Below, piece after piece: positions 1-7,530 of a stretch of 16,645 nt of DNA. The DNA comes from C00003060 sp964440795 (lineage in GTDB: Bacteria; Desulfobacterota; Desulfobacteria; Desulfobacterales; C00003060). The DNA lies in assembly GCA_964440795.1 (NCBI GenBank), contig CAYTTQ010000057.1, positions 1 to 16,645 on the forward strand, in the 5' to 3' direction. Below the pieces are notes generated by a model. It did no database searches, was not told the origin of the DNA, and worked only from the letters and a program-made list of their open reading frames with translations. The position numbers were made by a program, and so were the translations under genes. Every line of letters starts with the position of its first letter. The stretch's first letter is position 1.

Positions 1-553
1 ACACACAATACTGGGCCACCTGCGTCCAGGTAATCCCTTTCATTCCTCCCAGTGTGGCATAGAAAAAGACGATCGCCATACCAATCACGACGCCGGTATT
101 CACCTCTACGGCGAGGAAGCGGCTGAAGACGATTCCCACTCCACGCATCTGACCGGCCACATACGTAAAGGAGACGAAGATAGCGCAAAACAGGGCCACG
201 GTTCGTGCCGTTCTCGAGTAATATCGGTCACCCACGAAATCGGGAACCGTGTATTTTCCGAATTTTCTCAAATATGGGGCCAGCAGAAGGGCAAGTAGAA
301 CATATCCGCCCGTCCATCCCATCAAATAGATGCAGCCCGTGTATCCCATAAAGGAAATCAGGCCGGCCATTGAAATAAACGACGCCGCACTCATCCAGTC
401 GGCGCCGGTGGCCATGCCGTTGAAGATGGCGGGAACGCTGGCGCCTGCGACGTAAAACCCTTTGGTGTCTTTTACCCGAGAGGCAATGGCAATACCGATG
501 TAGATACTGAAGGTGACACCAACCATTATGTACGTCCATGCTAGAATAGACAC
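1..553 (-). CDS. Sodium:solute symporter (acetate permease-like), N-terminal part
   Basis: This is the first 184 residues of a sodium/solute symporter family protein; the rest lies off the left edge. Such inner-membrane carriers use the sodium gradient to import small carboxylates. The sequence begins VSILAWTYIMVGVTFSIYIG and carries family-typical stretches such as GFYVAGASVPAIFNGMATGA, DWMSAASFIS and GKYTVPDFVGDRY, with several hydrophobic membrane segments. I chose the GTG start at 553 because an AAGGAGGAG ribosome site lies about 5 bases upstream; no ATG fits as well. It sits 56 bases downstream of the DUF4212 small subunit and in the same operon as acs, so acetate is the likely substrate. 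That arrangement is typical of the VC_2705-type (ActP-related) two-component symporters. Substrate is inferred from context, not from residues. Confidence 0.9.
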   Translation of the reverse strand, partial: MSILAWTYIMVGVTFSIYIGIAIASRVKDTKGFYVAGASVPAIFNGMATGADWMSAASFISMAGLISFMGYTGCIYLMGWTGGYVLLALLLAPYLRKFGKYTVPDFVGDRYYSRTARTVALFCAIFVSFTYVAGQMRGVGIVFSRFLAVEVNTGVVIGMAIVFFYATLGGMKGITWTQVAQYCV

Positions 554-609
554 TTTCTCCTCCTTTTCCGGAAAGACGTTATCTCAAAAGTAGTTCAGAT
601 CCCTTGCCT

Positions 610-864
610 CTATTCATTGACGTCATATTCCTTGTCCAGTTTCCTCATGTAAATACAGTAGATGAAAATCAGGCAGATGAAGGTGTAGATCGATCCCTGT
701 TGGGCAAACCAGAACCCGAGAGGAAACCCGCCCATTTTGATGGTGTTCAAAGGAACCACCAACAAGATCCCGCACACGTAAGACACCAGCGCCCATACGG
801 TCAGCAGGATAACCATCATAGTGAGGTTCTTTTTCCAATATTCCGCCATTCTTGCCTTATCCAT
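610..864 (-). CDS. DUF4212 small subunit of sodium/solute symporter
   Basis: This 84-residue membrane protein matches the DUF4212 family, the small partner encoded next to VC_2705-type sodium/solute symporters. It has a basic amphipathic start (MDKARMAEYWKKNLTMM), a first membrane segment at about residues 16-38, the GGFPLGFWFAQQGS motif at about 45-58, and a second membrane segment at about 59-73. A short charged tail (RKLDKEYDVNE) follows. The ATG at 864 has a strong AAAGGAGG site 5 bases upstream. Its gene lies directly before the large symporter subunit and after the exonuclease. It probably stabilises or modulates the carrier in the inner membrane; its exact role is not established. Confidence 0.92.
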   Translation of the reverse strand: MDKARMAEYWKKNLTMMVILLTVWALVSYVCGILLVVPLNTIKMGGFPLGFWFAQQGSIYTFICLIFIYCIYMRKLDKEYDVNE

Positions 865-921
865 TACATCCTCCTTTCATTTCCTTTTTAAAATCATCTC
901 AAGAAACGCCAAATTTCGTAA

Positions 922-1641
922 TCACCTCACCTCCCCCATACTCAACAAATCTTTGAGCTTTAGAATATTTTCCTTTCGTAACAACCCGATTTGTCTTTGA
1001 AAGATCAACGCCGTGACCAAAGCATCACCGTAGGCATCGTGTCGGTCGGGCATGCCGATACCGAATCTGCCCGCCAGTTCGTCCAAACTGACATAACGGG
1101 TCCCTTCCATGGCCACCTTGGTGGGATCTTCCATGCTCTGCATGGCCCTGGCAATTAAGGCCGTATCCAGAAATCGGTTCGCCATTGTGATGCCGAAGTT
1201 TTTTTCCAGTGCGTGGTTGAGAAATCTCATATCAAATGATGAATGATGTCCCACCAGGATCGCGCCCTTACAAAAGTCAAAAAAACGGATGAGAACTTCC
1301 GCCGCAGGTGGCAAGCCTTCCAACTGGTCGGGCGTCAAATTGTGCACAACCACCGACTCGGCCGGAACATCCCGTCCCGGATTCATGAGTTCGTAAAAGC
1401 TCCTGGAAAGATCAACCCGACCATTGGTAAACCCCAATCCGGCTACGGAGAGGAGTACATCTCCCTTGTCCGGCTTCAAACCGGTTGTTTCCGTGTCGAT
1501 AATGACAAAATCCGTCTCCCGTATGGACTTTTTGACGTCCAACGTCGTGGCGTCCTCAAAGCTTTTAAGAAAAACATCCGGCACACCGCTCTTTCGGAGC
1601 TTCTTTTCATAAGCCCGTTTCCTAAAACGCCTTACAACCAT
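922..1641 (-). CDS. DnaQ-like 3'-5' exonuclease (DEDDh family)
   Basis: A 239-residue exonuclease of the DNA polymerase III epsilon/RNase T type. All DEDDh metal and catalytic residues are visible: D49 and E51 in FVIIDTETTGLKP, D137 in GHHSSFDMRFLNHAL, and H201 and D206 in HDAYGDALVTALIF. A basic N-terminal extension of about 43 residues precedes the fold. It should remove nucleotides from DNA or RNA 3' ends, but its position in an acetate operon argues against it being the replicative proofreading subunit. This gene, the CBS/DUF294 regulator, acs and symporter genes recur together in several proteobacteria, although the reason is not known to me. The start is the ATG at 1641; only a weak AAAGG about 13 bases upstream supports it, because a hairpin repeat occupies the leader. 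Confidence 0.88.
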   Translation of the reverse strand: MVVRRFRKRAYEKKLRKSGVPDVFLKSFEDATTLDVKKSIRETDFVIIDTETTGLKPDKGDVLLSVAGLGFTNGRVDLSRSFYELMNPGRDVPAESVVVHNLTPDQLEGLPPAAEVLIRFFDFCKGAILVGHHSSFDMRFLNHALEKNFGITMANRFLDTALIARAMQSMEDPTKVAMEGTRYVSLDELAGRFGIGMPDRHDAYGDALVTALIFQRQIGLLRKENILKLKDLLSMGEVR

Positions 1642-1664
1642 TTTAGAATCGCGGCACCTTTAGC

Positions 1665-1726
1665 AGCCCGTCGGAAAACTCCCGTTTTCGCTCAAACTCA
1701 TTCTGCTGAAAGCTCTCCGACAGGCT
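1665..1726 (-). repeat. 16-bp inverted repeat, hairpin between two operon genes
   Basis: The arms are 1665-1680 (AGCCCGTCGGAAAACT) and 1711-1726 (AGCTCTCCGACAGGCT), separated by 30 bases. Read as RNA from the minus strand all 16 positions pair, counting three G-U pairs. The hairpin starts one base beyond the stop codon of the cNMP/CBS gene and ends 23 bases before the exonuclease start. There is no T-run, so it is not a classical terminator. It resembles the short dispersed palindromes common between genes in this bacterial group. It could protect or separate the two parts of the transcript. Dispersal is an inference, because only one copy is seen here. Confidence 0.75.
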
Positions 1727-1727
1727 C

Positions 1728-3599
1728 CTAGGACGCCAGTCCGACGCATTGTCTGATGACGTGGAAACATTCAGTCAACAGCCTTTTTTCGTCGGACGTA
1801 GAGTGTCGGGGATCAATGATCCAATCAAGGCCCGATTCAGCCTCGAACGCCCTTTGAAGGGACATTCGCGCCAGCCAGGTGTAGGCATTTGCCAGGTCCG
1901 CAGCCGTTTGAGCCTTAAACACACCCGCCTCGGCCAGAGCCTCCAGGCGCTGTGTGGTTCCAAATGCCATGATCCCTTTTTCCAAGGCCAGACAACGTAC
2001 CGCATCGGTTAAGGGGGTCAGCACCTCTTGTCTTAATGCCAGGGTTCGATTGTGGCCGCGGGCGGTCACCACCTTATCTCCATAAAAGCAAAACGGCACG
2101 GCATCCGGGTTGTTTCTCTCTCTTACACGAACCAGGAACTCCTTGCGCCGTGCCACGTCTTTCATGACGTGGGTCCGGAAGTCGTTGATAAACTCTCGGT
2201 CTTCAGGAACGCCCCTAAAGTCGAACATTCGAAGATTGTCCGAATTCACCGGCGTCTTGCCTTCCACCAAGGTCATCATGTGTTGTTTCCATCTCGACTC
2301 GGTCAGGCACAGCACCTGTCCGTTCCGTTTATGCAATAGACCACATCCTAGAAGACCCTCCCTGACACGCAGAGCCAACTGTTTCATATAAACGATGGCG
2401 GCTTCTTCGCGATCCTCCTCAGGGTCTTTATAGATGAATCCTTCCAGGAAGTTTTCTCGAAGAAGGGTTTCTTTACGGCCCGGAGTTCCAAATGTAATCC
2501 AACAAAACTCGACTACCGGCGGCTCCTTGCCTTCCTTTCTCAAAGCCTCAATCCCAAGGACTAAAAGCCTGCGGGTCAACCGGTCCCTGAAAGTGGTCAT
2601 GAGGGCCCATATCTCTTCGACCCGAGCCCCTTCGGCCAAGAGGACCTGCTGAACCACGGACATGTCCTTGACACACTTCTTCAGGCCGGAAATATCCTTT
2701 TGTTTGTCAACACCGCCGACGACGGCAACCGGGTTGGCTCCCTGCAAAAGGATGAGATCATGCTGGGATACCACGCCGAAGACCTGATCTTCTTTCGTTG
2801 CCACCATATGGTGACAACGGCCTTCCAACATCCGCATGGCCGCCTCAAAACATGATCCCTGGTAGTCCATACTGATAATGTTCGTACTCATGATCTCCCC
2901 GGCGGTCACGTCACCACTTCTACGCACAGCCAGTACCCGTTGAACCAGATCGTTCTTGGTAACGATTCCGGCAGGCCGATCATCGTCTACGACCAAAACC
3001 GACCCCACGCCTTCGGTCCCCATTTTTCGAGCGACGTCGGAAGTCGCCGTACCGGACGGACAGCAAACGGGTTCTCTGGCCACCAAGACCTGAATCGGGG
3101 TTTCAAATTGAGAGGCGATCATTCGGTCTCGCCACGGTTTCGCCGAAACGTCCCTACGGGAGCCATCCAGGTCGGTGGATATCTGCACGGACAAGGGGTC
3201 GAAGATGACCTGGAAATATCGTTCGAAGTCCTTGAAACGCTGCAACAAGTCCTGGAAAACGTCGGGCCGCAACAAATAACAAATCATGTCTTCTTCGACC
3301 TGCATTGTATAGGTGCACTCGCCTTTTAACATGATTTCGCTTCCGAAATGATCTTCCTCCGCCACGTATCTCAAGGTCCGCTTGCCGGACCCGTTGCCGG
3401 AAAAACAGTGCCCGACGCCGGAAAAAACAAGGTACAGAAAGGCTTCTTGATGTCCCGGGGAGAGGATCACCTCTCCCCGGGGGAAATAGTCAATCAAGAG
3501 GGTTTTCACCAAGTCCTTCAACTCCTCTTCGGGAAGCTGAAGAAAAGGGGGGACCCTTTTGAGAAAACCCAAAACTTTATCCAGGGGTAAGTCGGTCAT
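1728..3599 (-). CDS. cNMP-binding / CBS / DUF294 signal protein with degenerate nucleotidyltransferase motif
   Basis: A 623-residue cytoplasmic regulator. In order it has a cyclic-nucleotide-binding-type beta-barrel (about 15-135), a CBS pair (about 168-290) with GVGSVLVVDDDRPAGIVTKND and FGVVSQHDL, a DUF294 nucleotidyltransferase-like domain (about 310-450), and a DUF294 C-terminal helical domain (about 470-620). The usual nucleotidyltransferase signature is GSxGRxEQxLxTDQDNA. Here residues 371-387 read GTPGRKETLLRENFLEG, so the two metal-binding Asp are Asn383 and Leu385. The protein is therefore probably a ligand sensor and not an active transferase. It lies 10 bases downstream of acs and upstream of the exonuclease. 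A role in controlling acetate activation or uptake is inferred from position. The ATG at 3599 has only a weak ribosome site, which suggests coupling to acs translation. Confidence 0.88.
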   Translation of the reverse strand: MTDLPLDKVLGFLKRVPPFLQLPEEELKDLVKTLLIDYFPRGEVILSPGHQEAFLYLVFSGVGHCFSGNGSGKRTLRYVAEEDHFGSEIMLKGECTYTMQVEEDMICYLLRPDVFQDLLQRFKDFERYFQVIFDPLSVQISTDLDGSRRDVSAKPWRDRMIASQFETPIQVLVAREPVCCPSGTATSDVARKMGTEGVGSVLVVDDDRPAGIVTKNDLVQRVLAVRRSGDVTAGEIMSTNIISMDYQGSCFEAAMRMLEGRCHHMVATKEDQVFGVVSQHDLILLQGANPVAVVGGVDKQKDISGLKKCVKDMSVVQQVLLAEGARVEEIWALMTTFRDRLTRRLLVLGIEALRKEGKEPPVVEFCWITFGTPGRKETLLRENFLEGFIYKDPEEDREEAAIVYMKQLALRVREGLLGCGLLHKRNGQVLCLTESRWKQHMMTLVEGKTPVNSDNLRMFDFRGVPEDREFINDFRTHVMKDVARRKEFLVRVRERNNPDAVPFCFYGDKVVTARGHNRTLALRQEVLTPLTDAVRCLALEKGIMAFGTTQRLEALAEAGVFKAQTAADLANAYTWLARMSLQRAFEAESGLDWIIDPRHSTSDEKRLLTECFHVIRQCVGLAS

Positions 3600-3609
3600 A
3601 AAACATGTC

Positions 3610-5556
3610 CTAGTCTTCGAGAGTAGACAGGTCCCCTTCCTTGAGCCCCAGTTCGCGTGCCTTCAGGACCCGCCGCATGATCTTGCCGCTTCGGGTCTTG
3701 GGAAGCTTATCCTGGAAGGTGATTTCCCTGATTACTACGATCGGACCCAGCTTTTTCCGAACATGGGCCATCAGTTCTTTCACCAAGGCGGTTTCGTCTT
3801 CCTCCACCCCTTCCCTCAAGGTAACGAAAATCTTGGCGACTTCCCCCTTGACCTTGTCGGGAACACCGATGCAGGCGGCTTCCGCCACGTACTTGTGACT
3901 GACCAGGGCGCTTTCCACTTCGGCGGTTCCGATTCGGTGCCCCGCCACGTTCAAGACGTCGTCGGATCGTCCCTGGAACCAGAAATATCCGTCTTCATCT
4001 TTTGTTGCGATATCCCCGGCGAGATAAGCCCCCGGGATCTTCGTCCAATAGACTTCTTTATATTTGTCCGGATCCTTATAAAGCGTGGTGAGCATAGCCG
4101 GCCAAGGCTCCTTAACAACCACGTGACCACCGCTTCCGGTTTCGACAGGCTCTCCATGGGCATCGACGATATCGACGTGTACGCCGGGAAAGGGCTTGAA
4201 CGCCGATCCGGGCTTCAAAACATTACAGGGCGTGGGTGCCACCATGAACATCCCGGTTTCCGTTTGCCACCAGGTATCCATGATGGGACAATTCCCCCTG
4301 CCCACATTGTCGTGGTACCATATCCAGGCCTCGGGGTTGATGGGTTCGCCGACCGTCCCCAGGAGTCGCAATGTTCCCAGTTCATGTTTTTTGGGGTGTT
4401 GCGACCCGAACCGCATGAGCATGCGGATGGTGGTGGGCGCCGTGTAGAGGATATTTACACCATATTTTTCGATGATTTCCCACATCCGGTCGGGCGCCGG
4501 ATAGAGGGGATGTCCTTCATACATTACCGTGGTCGTTCCCACGCTCAGCGGACCGTAAATGATATAACTGTGACCGGTAACCCACCCCGGATCGGCGGCA
4601 CACCAGAAGATGTCCGTTTCTTTGATGTCAAAAACCCATTTGAGCGTACGGGTGATGCCCACGGAATAGCCCCCATGGGCATGGGTAACTCCCTTCGGTT
4701 TGCCGGTCGTTCCCGATGTGTAGAGAATGAAGAGCAGATCGTCGGCGTCCATCACCTCCGTCTCGAAAGTGGGCTGTTCACCTTCCATCAGATCGTGAAA
4801 CCAGAGATACCGGCCGTCGGTCATGTCGATGTCCACACCGGCGCGACGCACAACCACCACCGATTCCACGGTGGGGCATGCGGTCATGGCATCGTCTACG
4901 ACCTCTTTGAGCTTCACGATCTTGCCGTTACGGTGAAAACCATCCACGGTCACCACCAGGCGTGCTTCCGCATGATTGATCCGTTCTTGAAGCGCCTCCG
5001 CACTGAAACCGCCGTAGACGACGCTATGAATGGCGCCAAGTTTTGCACATCCGAGCATGGCGATGGCGATCTCCGGGATATTGGGGAGGTAGATGGCCAC
5101 GCGGTCTCCCTTTTTGATGCCAAGTGATTTCAACACATTGGCAAACGTATTCGCCGCCCGGTACAGGTCATAATAGGTGTAGCGCTCCCGCTGACCGCTC
5201 TCCGACTCAAAGATAATGGCCACCTTATTCTTCCGGTCGCTCTGAACATGCCTGTCCAAGCAATTATAGGCGATATTGGTCTTGCCGCCTTTAAACCACT
5301 TGAAAAACGGGGCGTCGGAGCGATCAAGCACCATATCCCATTTCTTGAACCAATGGATATCATGGGCGGCTTCTTCCCAATACCCCTCAAGGTCGTATTT
5401 ACCCTTATGGACGGCTTCATCGTAATCGTTGGGATTGAGATTGGCGTCCACCACCACCTGAGGCAACGGCCTGAATATCCGTTCTTCCTGCAACAGCGCT
5501 TGGGTGGTTTCTTTCTCTGTGGTTTCGTCCTTGACTTCCGCTTCTTTTGATCCCAT
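3610..5556 (-). CDS. acs: Acetyl-CoA synthetase (AMP-forming)
   Basis: This 648-residue enzyme converts acetate, ATP and CoA to acetyl-CoA, AMP and pyrophosphate in the cytoplasm. Length and motifs match Acs. They include the N-terminal ACAS domain with YNCLDRH (about 97-103), the P-loop LYTSGTTGKPKG (278-289), the adenylate motif DTWWQTETG (427-435) with the Trp that favours acetate, the hinge GRSDDVLNVAGHRIG (529-543), and LPKTRSGKIMRR (618-629). In the last motif, Lys625 is the catalytic lysine that acetyltransferases modify in characterised homologues. The ATG at 5556 has an AAAGGAGG site 9 bases upstream. It is the first gene of the minus-strand operon, behind a sigma-54-type promoter. 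Together with the symporter it forms a high-affinity acetate scavenging route. Confidence 0.97.
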   Translation of the reverse strand: MGSKEAEVKDETTEKETTQALLQEERIFRPLPQVVVDANLNPNDYDEAVHKGKYDLEGYWEEAAHDIHWFKKWDMVLDRSDAPFFKWFKGGKTNIAYNCLDRHVQSDRKNKVAIIFESESGQRERYTYYDLYRAANTFANVLKSLGIKKGDRVAIYLPNIPEIAIAMLGCAKLGAIHSVVYGGFSAEALQERINHAEARLVVTVDGFHRNGKIVKLKEVVDDAMTACPTVESVVVVRRAGVDIDMTDGRYLWFHDLMEGEQPTFETEVMDADDLLFILYTSGTTGKPKGVTHAHGGYSVGITRTLKWVFDIKETDIFWCAADPGWVTGHSYIIYGPLSVGTTTVMYEGHPLYPAPDRMWEIIEKYGVNILYTAPTTIRMLMRFGSQHPKKHELGTLRLLGTVGEPINPEAWIWYHDNVGRGNCPIMDTWWQTETGMFMVAPTPCNVLKPGSAFKPFPGVHVDIVDAHGEPVETGSGGHVVVKEPWPAMLTTLYKDPDKYKEVYWTKIPGAYLAGDIATKDEDGYFWFQGRSDDVLNVAGHRIGTAEVESALVSHKYVAEAACIGVPDKVKGEVAKIFVTLREGVEEDETALVKELMAHVRKKLGPIVVIREITFQDKLPKTRSGKIMRRVLKARELGLKEGDLSTLED

Positions 5557-5623
5557 AAACCTTTTCCTCCTTTGCTATTGTTTTAAAAAACAAACACTTT
5601 ATGGTAGAACCATTTCTAATAAG

Positions 5624-5638
5624 GCAAGCTCTGTGCCA
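5624..5638 (-). promoter_or_regulatory. Sigma-54 (-24/-12) promoter for the acs operon
   Basis: Read on the minus strand the bases are TGGCAC-AGAGC-TTGC. This matches the RpoN consensus TGGCAC-N5-TTGC at every fixed position, with the required ten bases between GG and GC. Transcription would start near 5612, leaving a leader of about 55 bases before acs. Upstream of it, AACATA occurs twice, 21 bases apart (5672-5677 and 5693-5698), and TTGTA-AA-TACAA (5682-5693) is a short palindrome. Either could be part of an enhancer-binding-protein site, but this is weak evidence. The rest of the 298-base acs-rnhA gap shows no gene. Confidence 0.75.
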
Positions 5639-5854
5639 TCGGACCTCGCCGCTTGCAGTGACACAGGTAAGAACATAACAGCTTGTAAATACAACATATT
5701 CGTGACCAGAAAAAACCGACAACCCGCCGCGTTGCCGGGCTGACCATGCCCGATGCGGGGCAATTAACCCCACCGGGCGGGGCACATCTCCCCATTTTTG
5801 GCGGTTATCCGTAAAGGTGGAAAAAGATAGCGGAAAGGAGCGACGTAATCGTTC

Positions 5855-6316
5855 ATGAAGGACGTCAGGCTTTTTACAGACGGGGCATGTTCGGGAAATC
5901 CCGGGCCTGGGGGTTACGGTGCCATCCTCAAATACGGAGACCATATCAAGGAACTTTCCGGGGGCTTTCGCAATACCACCAATAACCGAATGGAACTCAT
6001 GGCCGTCATCGAAGGATTGGACCGCCTCAAGGAGCCCTGCCGCGTCTCCGTGGTGACCGACTCGCGTTATATTGTGGATGCCATACAGAAGGGATGGGTC
6101 CGCCGGTGGGAATCAAATCACTGGATGCGCAACAAGCATGAAAAGGCACTGAATGTGGATTTATGGAAAAGGCTGTTGGCTTTACTCAAGAAGCATCAGG
6201 TAACCTTCAAGTGGATCCGCGGCCACTCCGGCCATCCGGAAAATGAACGGGCCGACCATCTTGCCGTGTCGGCTGCCGCCCAACCGGGGCTGCCGGAAGA
6301 CGTGAGGAAGGACTGA
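5855..6316 (+). CDS. rnhA: Ribonuclease HI
   Basis: This 153-residue enzyme cleaves the RNA strand of RNA-DNA hybrids, such as Okazaki primers and R-loops. Length and all catalytic residues match type 1 RNase H: D9 in FTDGACSGNPGPGGYG, E47 in NNRMEL, D69 in VVTDSRY, and H124 and D134 in RGHSGHPENERADHLA. The basic WVRRWESNHW handle (about 81-90) is also present. The ATG at 5855 is fixed by an in-frame stop at 5846-5848. An AAAGGAG ribosome site lies about 14 bases upstream, a little farther than usual. The gene is divergent from acs. It probably has its own promoter in the shared intergenic region, although I see no clear sigma-70 element there. Confidence 0.96.
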   Translation: MKDVRLFTDGACSGNPGPGGYGAILKYGDHIKELSGGFRNTTNNRMELMAVIEGLDRLKEPCRVSVVTDSRYIVDAIQKGWVRRWESNHWMRNKHEKALNVDLWKRLLALLKKHQVTFKWIRGHSGHPENERADHLAVSAAAQPGLPEDVRKD

Positions 6317-6378
6317 ATCGAGGGATCCCACACCCGCTGTTCTGTCTACACTTTACTCCCACACTGCACTGTTTTAGC

Positions 6379-6407
6379 TTGACAAAAAAATGTAGTCGTT
6401 TTAAGCT
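6379..6407 (+). promoter_or_regulatory. Candidate sigma-70 promoter for the protease-kinase genes
   Basis: A perfect -35 box TTGACA (6379-6384) is followed after 17 bases by TAAGCT (6402-6407), a poor -10 box (3 of 6). The surrounding DNA is the most AT-rich stretch of the rnhA-protease gap. A start near 6414 would give a leader of about 105 bases that includes the palindrome at 6452-6493. Confidence 0.4.
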
Positions 6408-6451
6408 ATTAGAACCTAAATGAGCGTTTTTCATCAGATTGGGCACAATGG

Positions 6452-6493
6452 TTGATGCCCTCGTAAAAAACCGATTTTTTGCGATTTAATCAA
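6452..6493 (+). repeat. Interrupted palindrome in the protease leader
   Basis: The left arm (6452-6470, TTGATGCCCTCGTAAAAAA) and right arm (6475-6493, TTTTTTGCGATTTAATCAA) pair through TTGAT/ATCAA and TCGTAAAAAA/TTTTTTGCGA, with a 4-base internal mismatch and a CCGA loop. It lies 27 bases before the protease ATG. It could be an attenuator-like leader hairpin or a small dispersed repeat. The track ends in TTTTTT within the stem, so a simple terminator is not the only reading. Confidence 0.6.
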
Positions 6494-6520
6494 AAGCTTC
6501 CAACGAAACTGAATCATCTC

Positions 6521-7477
6521 ATGCACAAATCGCTTCTGGCCTTGTTGTGTATCATTATTGTTTCCAGCGTTCCCGCCTTTGCCGGGGTTCAAAATCCTTC
6601 TAGGACGGTTCCCCTGCCTGAAGCCGAGGTAGAAGAGAAAATTGCGTCGGCACTTCGACACAACGACTTTGACGTTGCGCGAACGGACCTGGGTATGGGA
6701 AGAATACGGCTGGAAGCCGTCAAGGGAAAGACCACCTGGGAGGTAACCCTGACGCCCGACTCTCCTCTGGCCACCCGCGTCCATGCGGTCTTACGCAACG
6801 AACCGGGCCAGGCCGGTCTCTCCGAAGAGTTCGATTTCTGGCATATGATCGACACGCCCCTATCCCCTAGGCAACCAGTCAACCCCTCGCCCAAGACCGC
6901 CCGGCAGGAAGAGGCGATTCCCTCGGTCATTTTGTCGAAAATCGAGGCCGTGGTTTGCTTGAAGGCTCAAAAGGAAGGAAAGAGCCTTCAGCTTTCCGGG
7001 TTTGTGGTCAGCAAAGACGGTTTGATATTGTGTACGGCTCACGACCTCAAAAACTTACAGCAAGTCACGGTAATTTGTCACGACGGCCGGACATTACCGG
7101 GCAACGTCATTCGAACGGACCATCAGTTGGATCTGGCACTGGTGCATGTGGACCGCAAGTTCGACACGTTTATCGACGCCGCCGACGGTAGAAATCTTTT
7201 AGGCATCGGCGAACGCCTCTATTCAGTGGGATGTCCTATTGATCTCGGCGGCACAGTCTACCACGGTGTCATCAACGGACCGCCCAGGCACGTGAACGGC
7301 CTACCTTTATGGCAGGTACACATGGAAATTCATCACGGCAGCAGTGGGAGCCCTGTGTTTGATCTCCAGGGTAACCTAGTGGCCGTTGTCAAAGGACGTT
7401 ACCGGGGAACCGACTCCATCGGGTTCCTTATTCCATTGGAAAGCATTATGGACTTTGCTATGCATGTGGATGAATAA
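6521..7477 (+). CDS. Exported trypsin-like serine protease
   Basis: A 318-residue protein with a signal peptide (MHKSLLALLCIIIVSSVPAFA, cut near residue 21), an uncharacterised N-terminal region (about 25-130) and a trypsin-like domain (about 135-315). The triad is visible: H174 in CTAHDLKN, D204 in HQLDLALVHV, and S275 in HHGSSGSPVF. It resembles HtrA-type or Trypsin_2 proteases but has no PDZ domain. I chose the ATG at 6521 over an upstream in-frame TTG (6479), because 6521 places the signal peptide at the N-terminus and the TTG lies inside the palindrome. It should act in the periplasm. A membrane kinase gene follows 53 bases later in the same direction. The substrate is unknown; a role in envelope protein quality control or signalling is inferred. 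Confidence 0.85.
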   Translation: MHKSLLALLCIIIVSSVPAFAGVQNPSRTVPLPEAEVEEKIASALRHNDFDVARTDLGMGRIRLEAVKGKTTWEVTLTPDSPLATRVHAVLRNEPGQAGLSEEFDFWHMIDTPLSPRQPVNPSPKTARQEEAIPSVILSKIEAVVCLKAQKEGKSLQLSGFVVSKDGLILCTAHDLKNLQQVTVICHDGRTLPGNVIRTDHQLDLALVHVDRKFDTFIDAADGRNLLGIGERLYSVGCPIDLGGTVYHGVINGPPRHVNGLPLWQVHMEIHHGSSGSPVFDLQGNLVAVVKGRYRGTDSIGFLIPLESIMDFAMHVDE

Positions 7478-7530
7478 GTGGTAGCAAAGCATCCGTCCTT
7501 TTTAGGGAAGTAGGAGGCACATCGCAGTCA

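Noticed and set aside
228..539. 103-aa open frame on the minus strand
   Set aside because: It is the wrong frame of the symporter. The correct frame from 553 has clear family motifs, while this one is an Arg/His-rich artefact.
1243..1731. 162-aa open frame on the plus strand
   Set aside because: It is antisense to the exonuclease gene and the hairpin repeat, with no ribosome site and no recognisable motif.
3559..5127. 522-aa open frame on the plus strand
   Set aside because: It lies entirely antisense to acs, whose motifs are complete. The translation is rich in His, Gly and Pro with no family features, so it is a codon-bias shadow.
5705..5790. GC-rich inverted motifs between acs and rnhA as an RNA gene or terminator
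   Set aside because: Only 4-5 bp stems could be formed by eye, with no gene ending into them, so there is too little support.
6479..6520. Upstream TTG start for the protease
   Set aside because: It lies inside the palindrome and would place 14 extra residues before a normal signal peptide.
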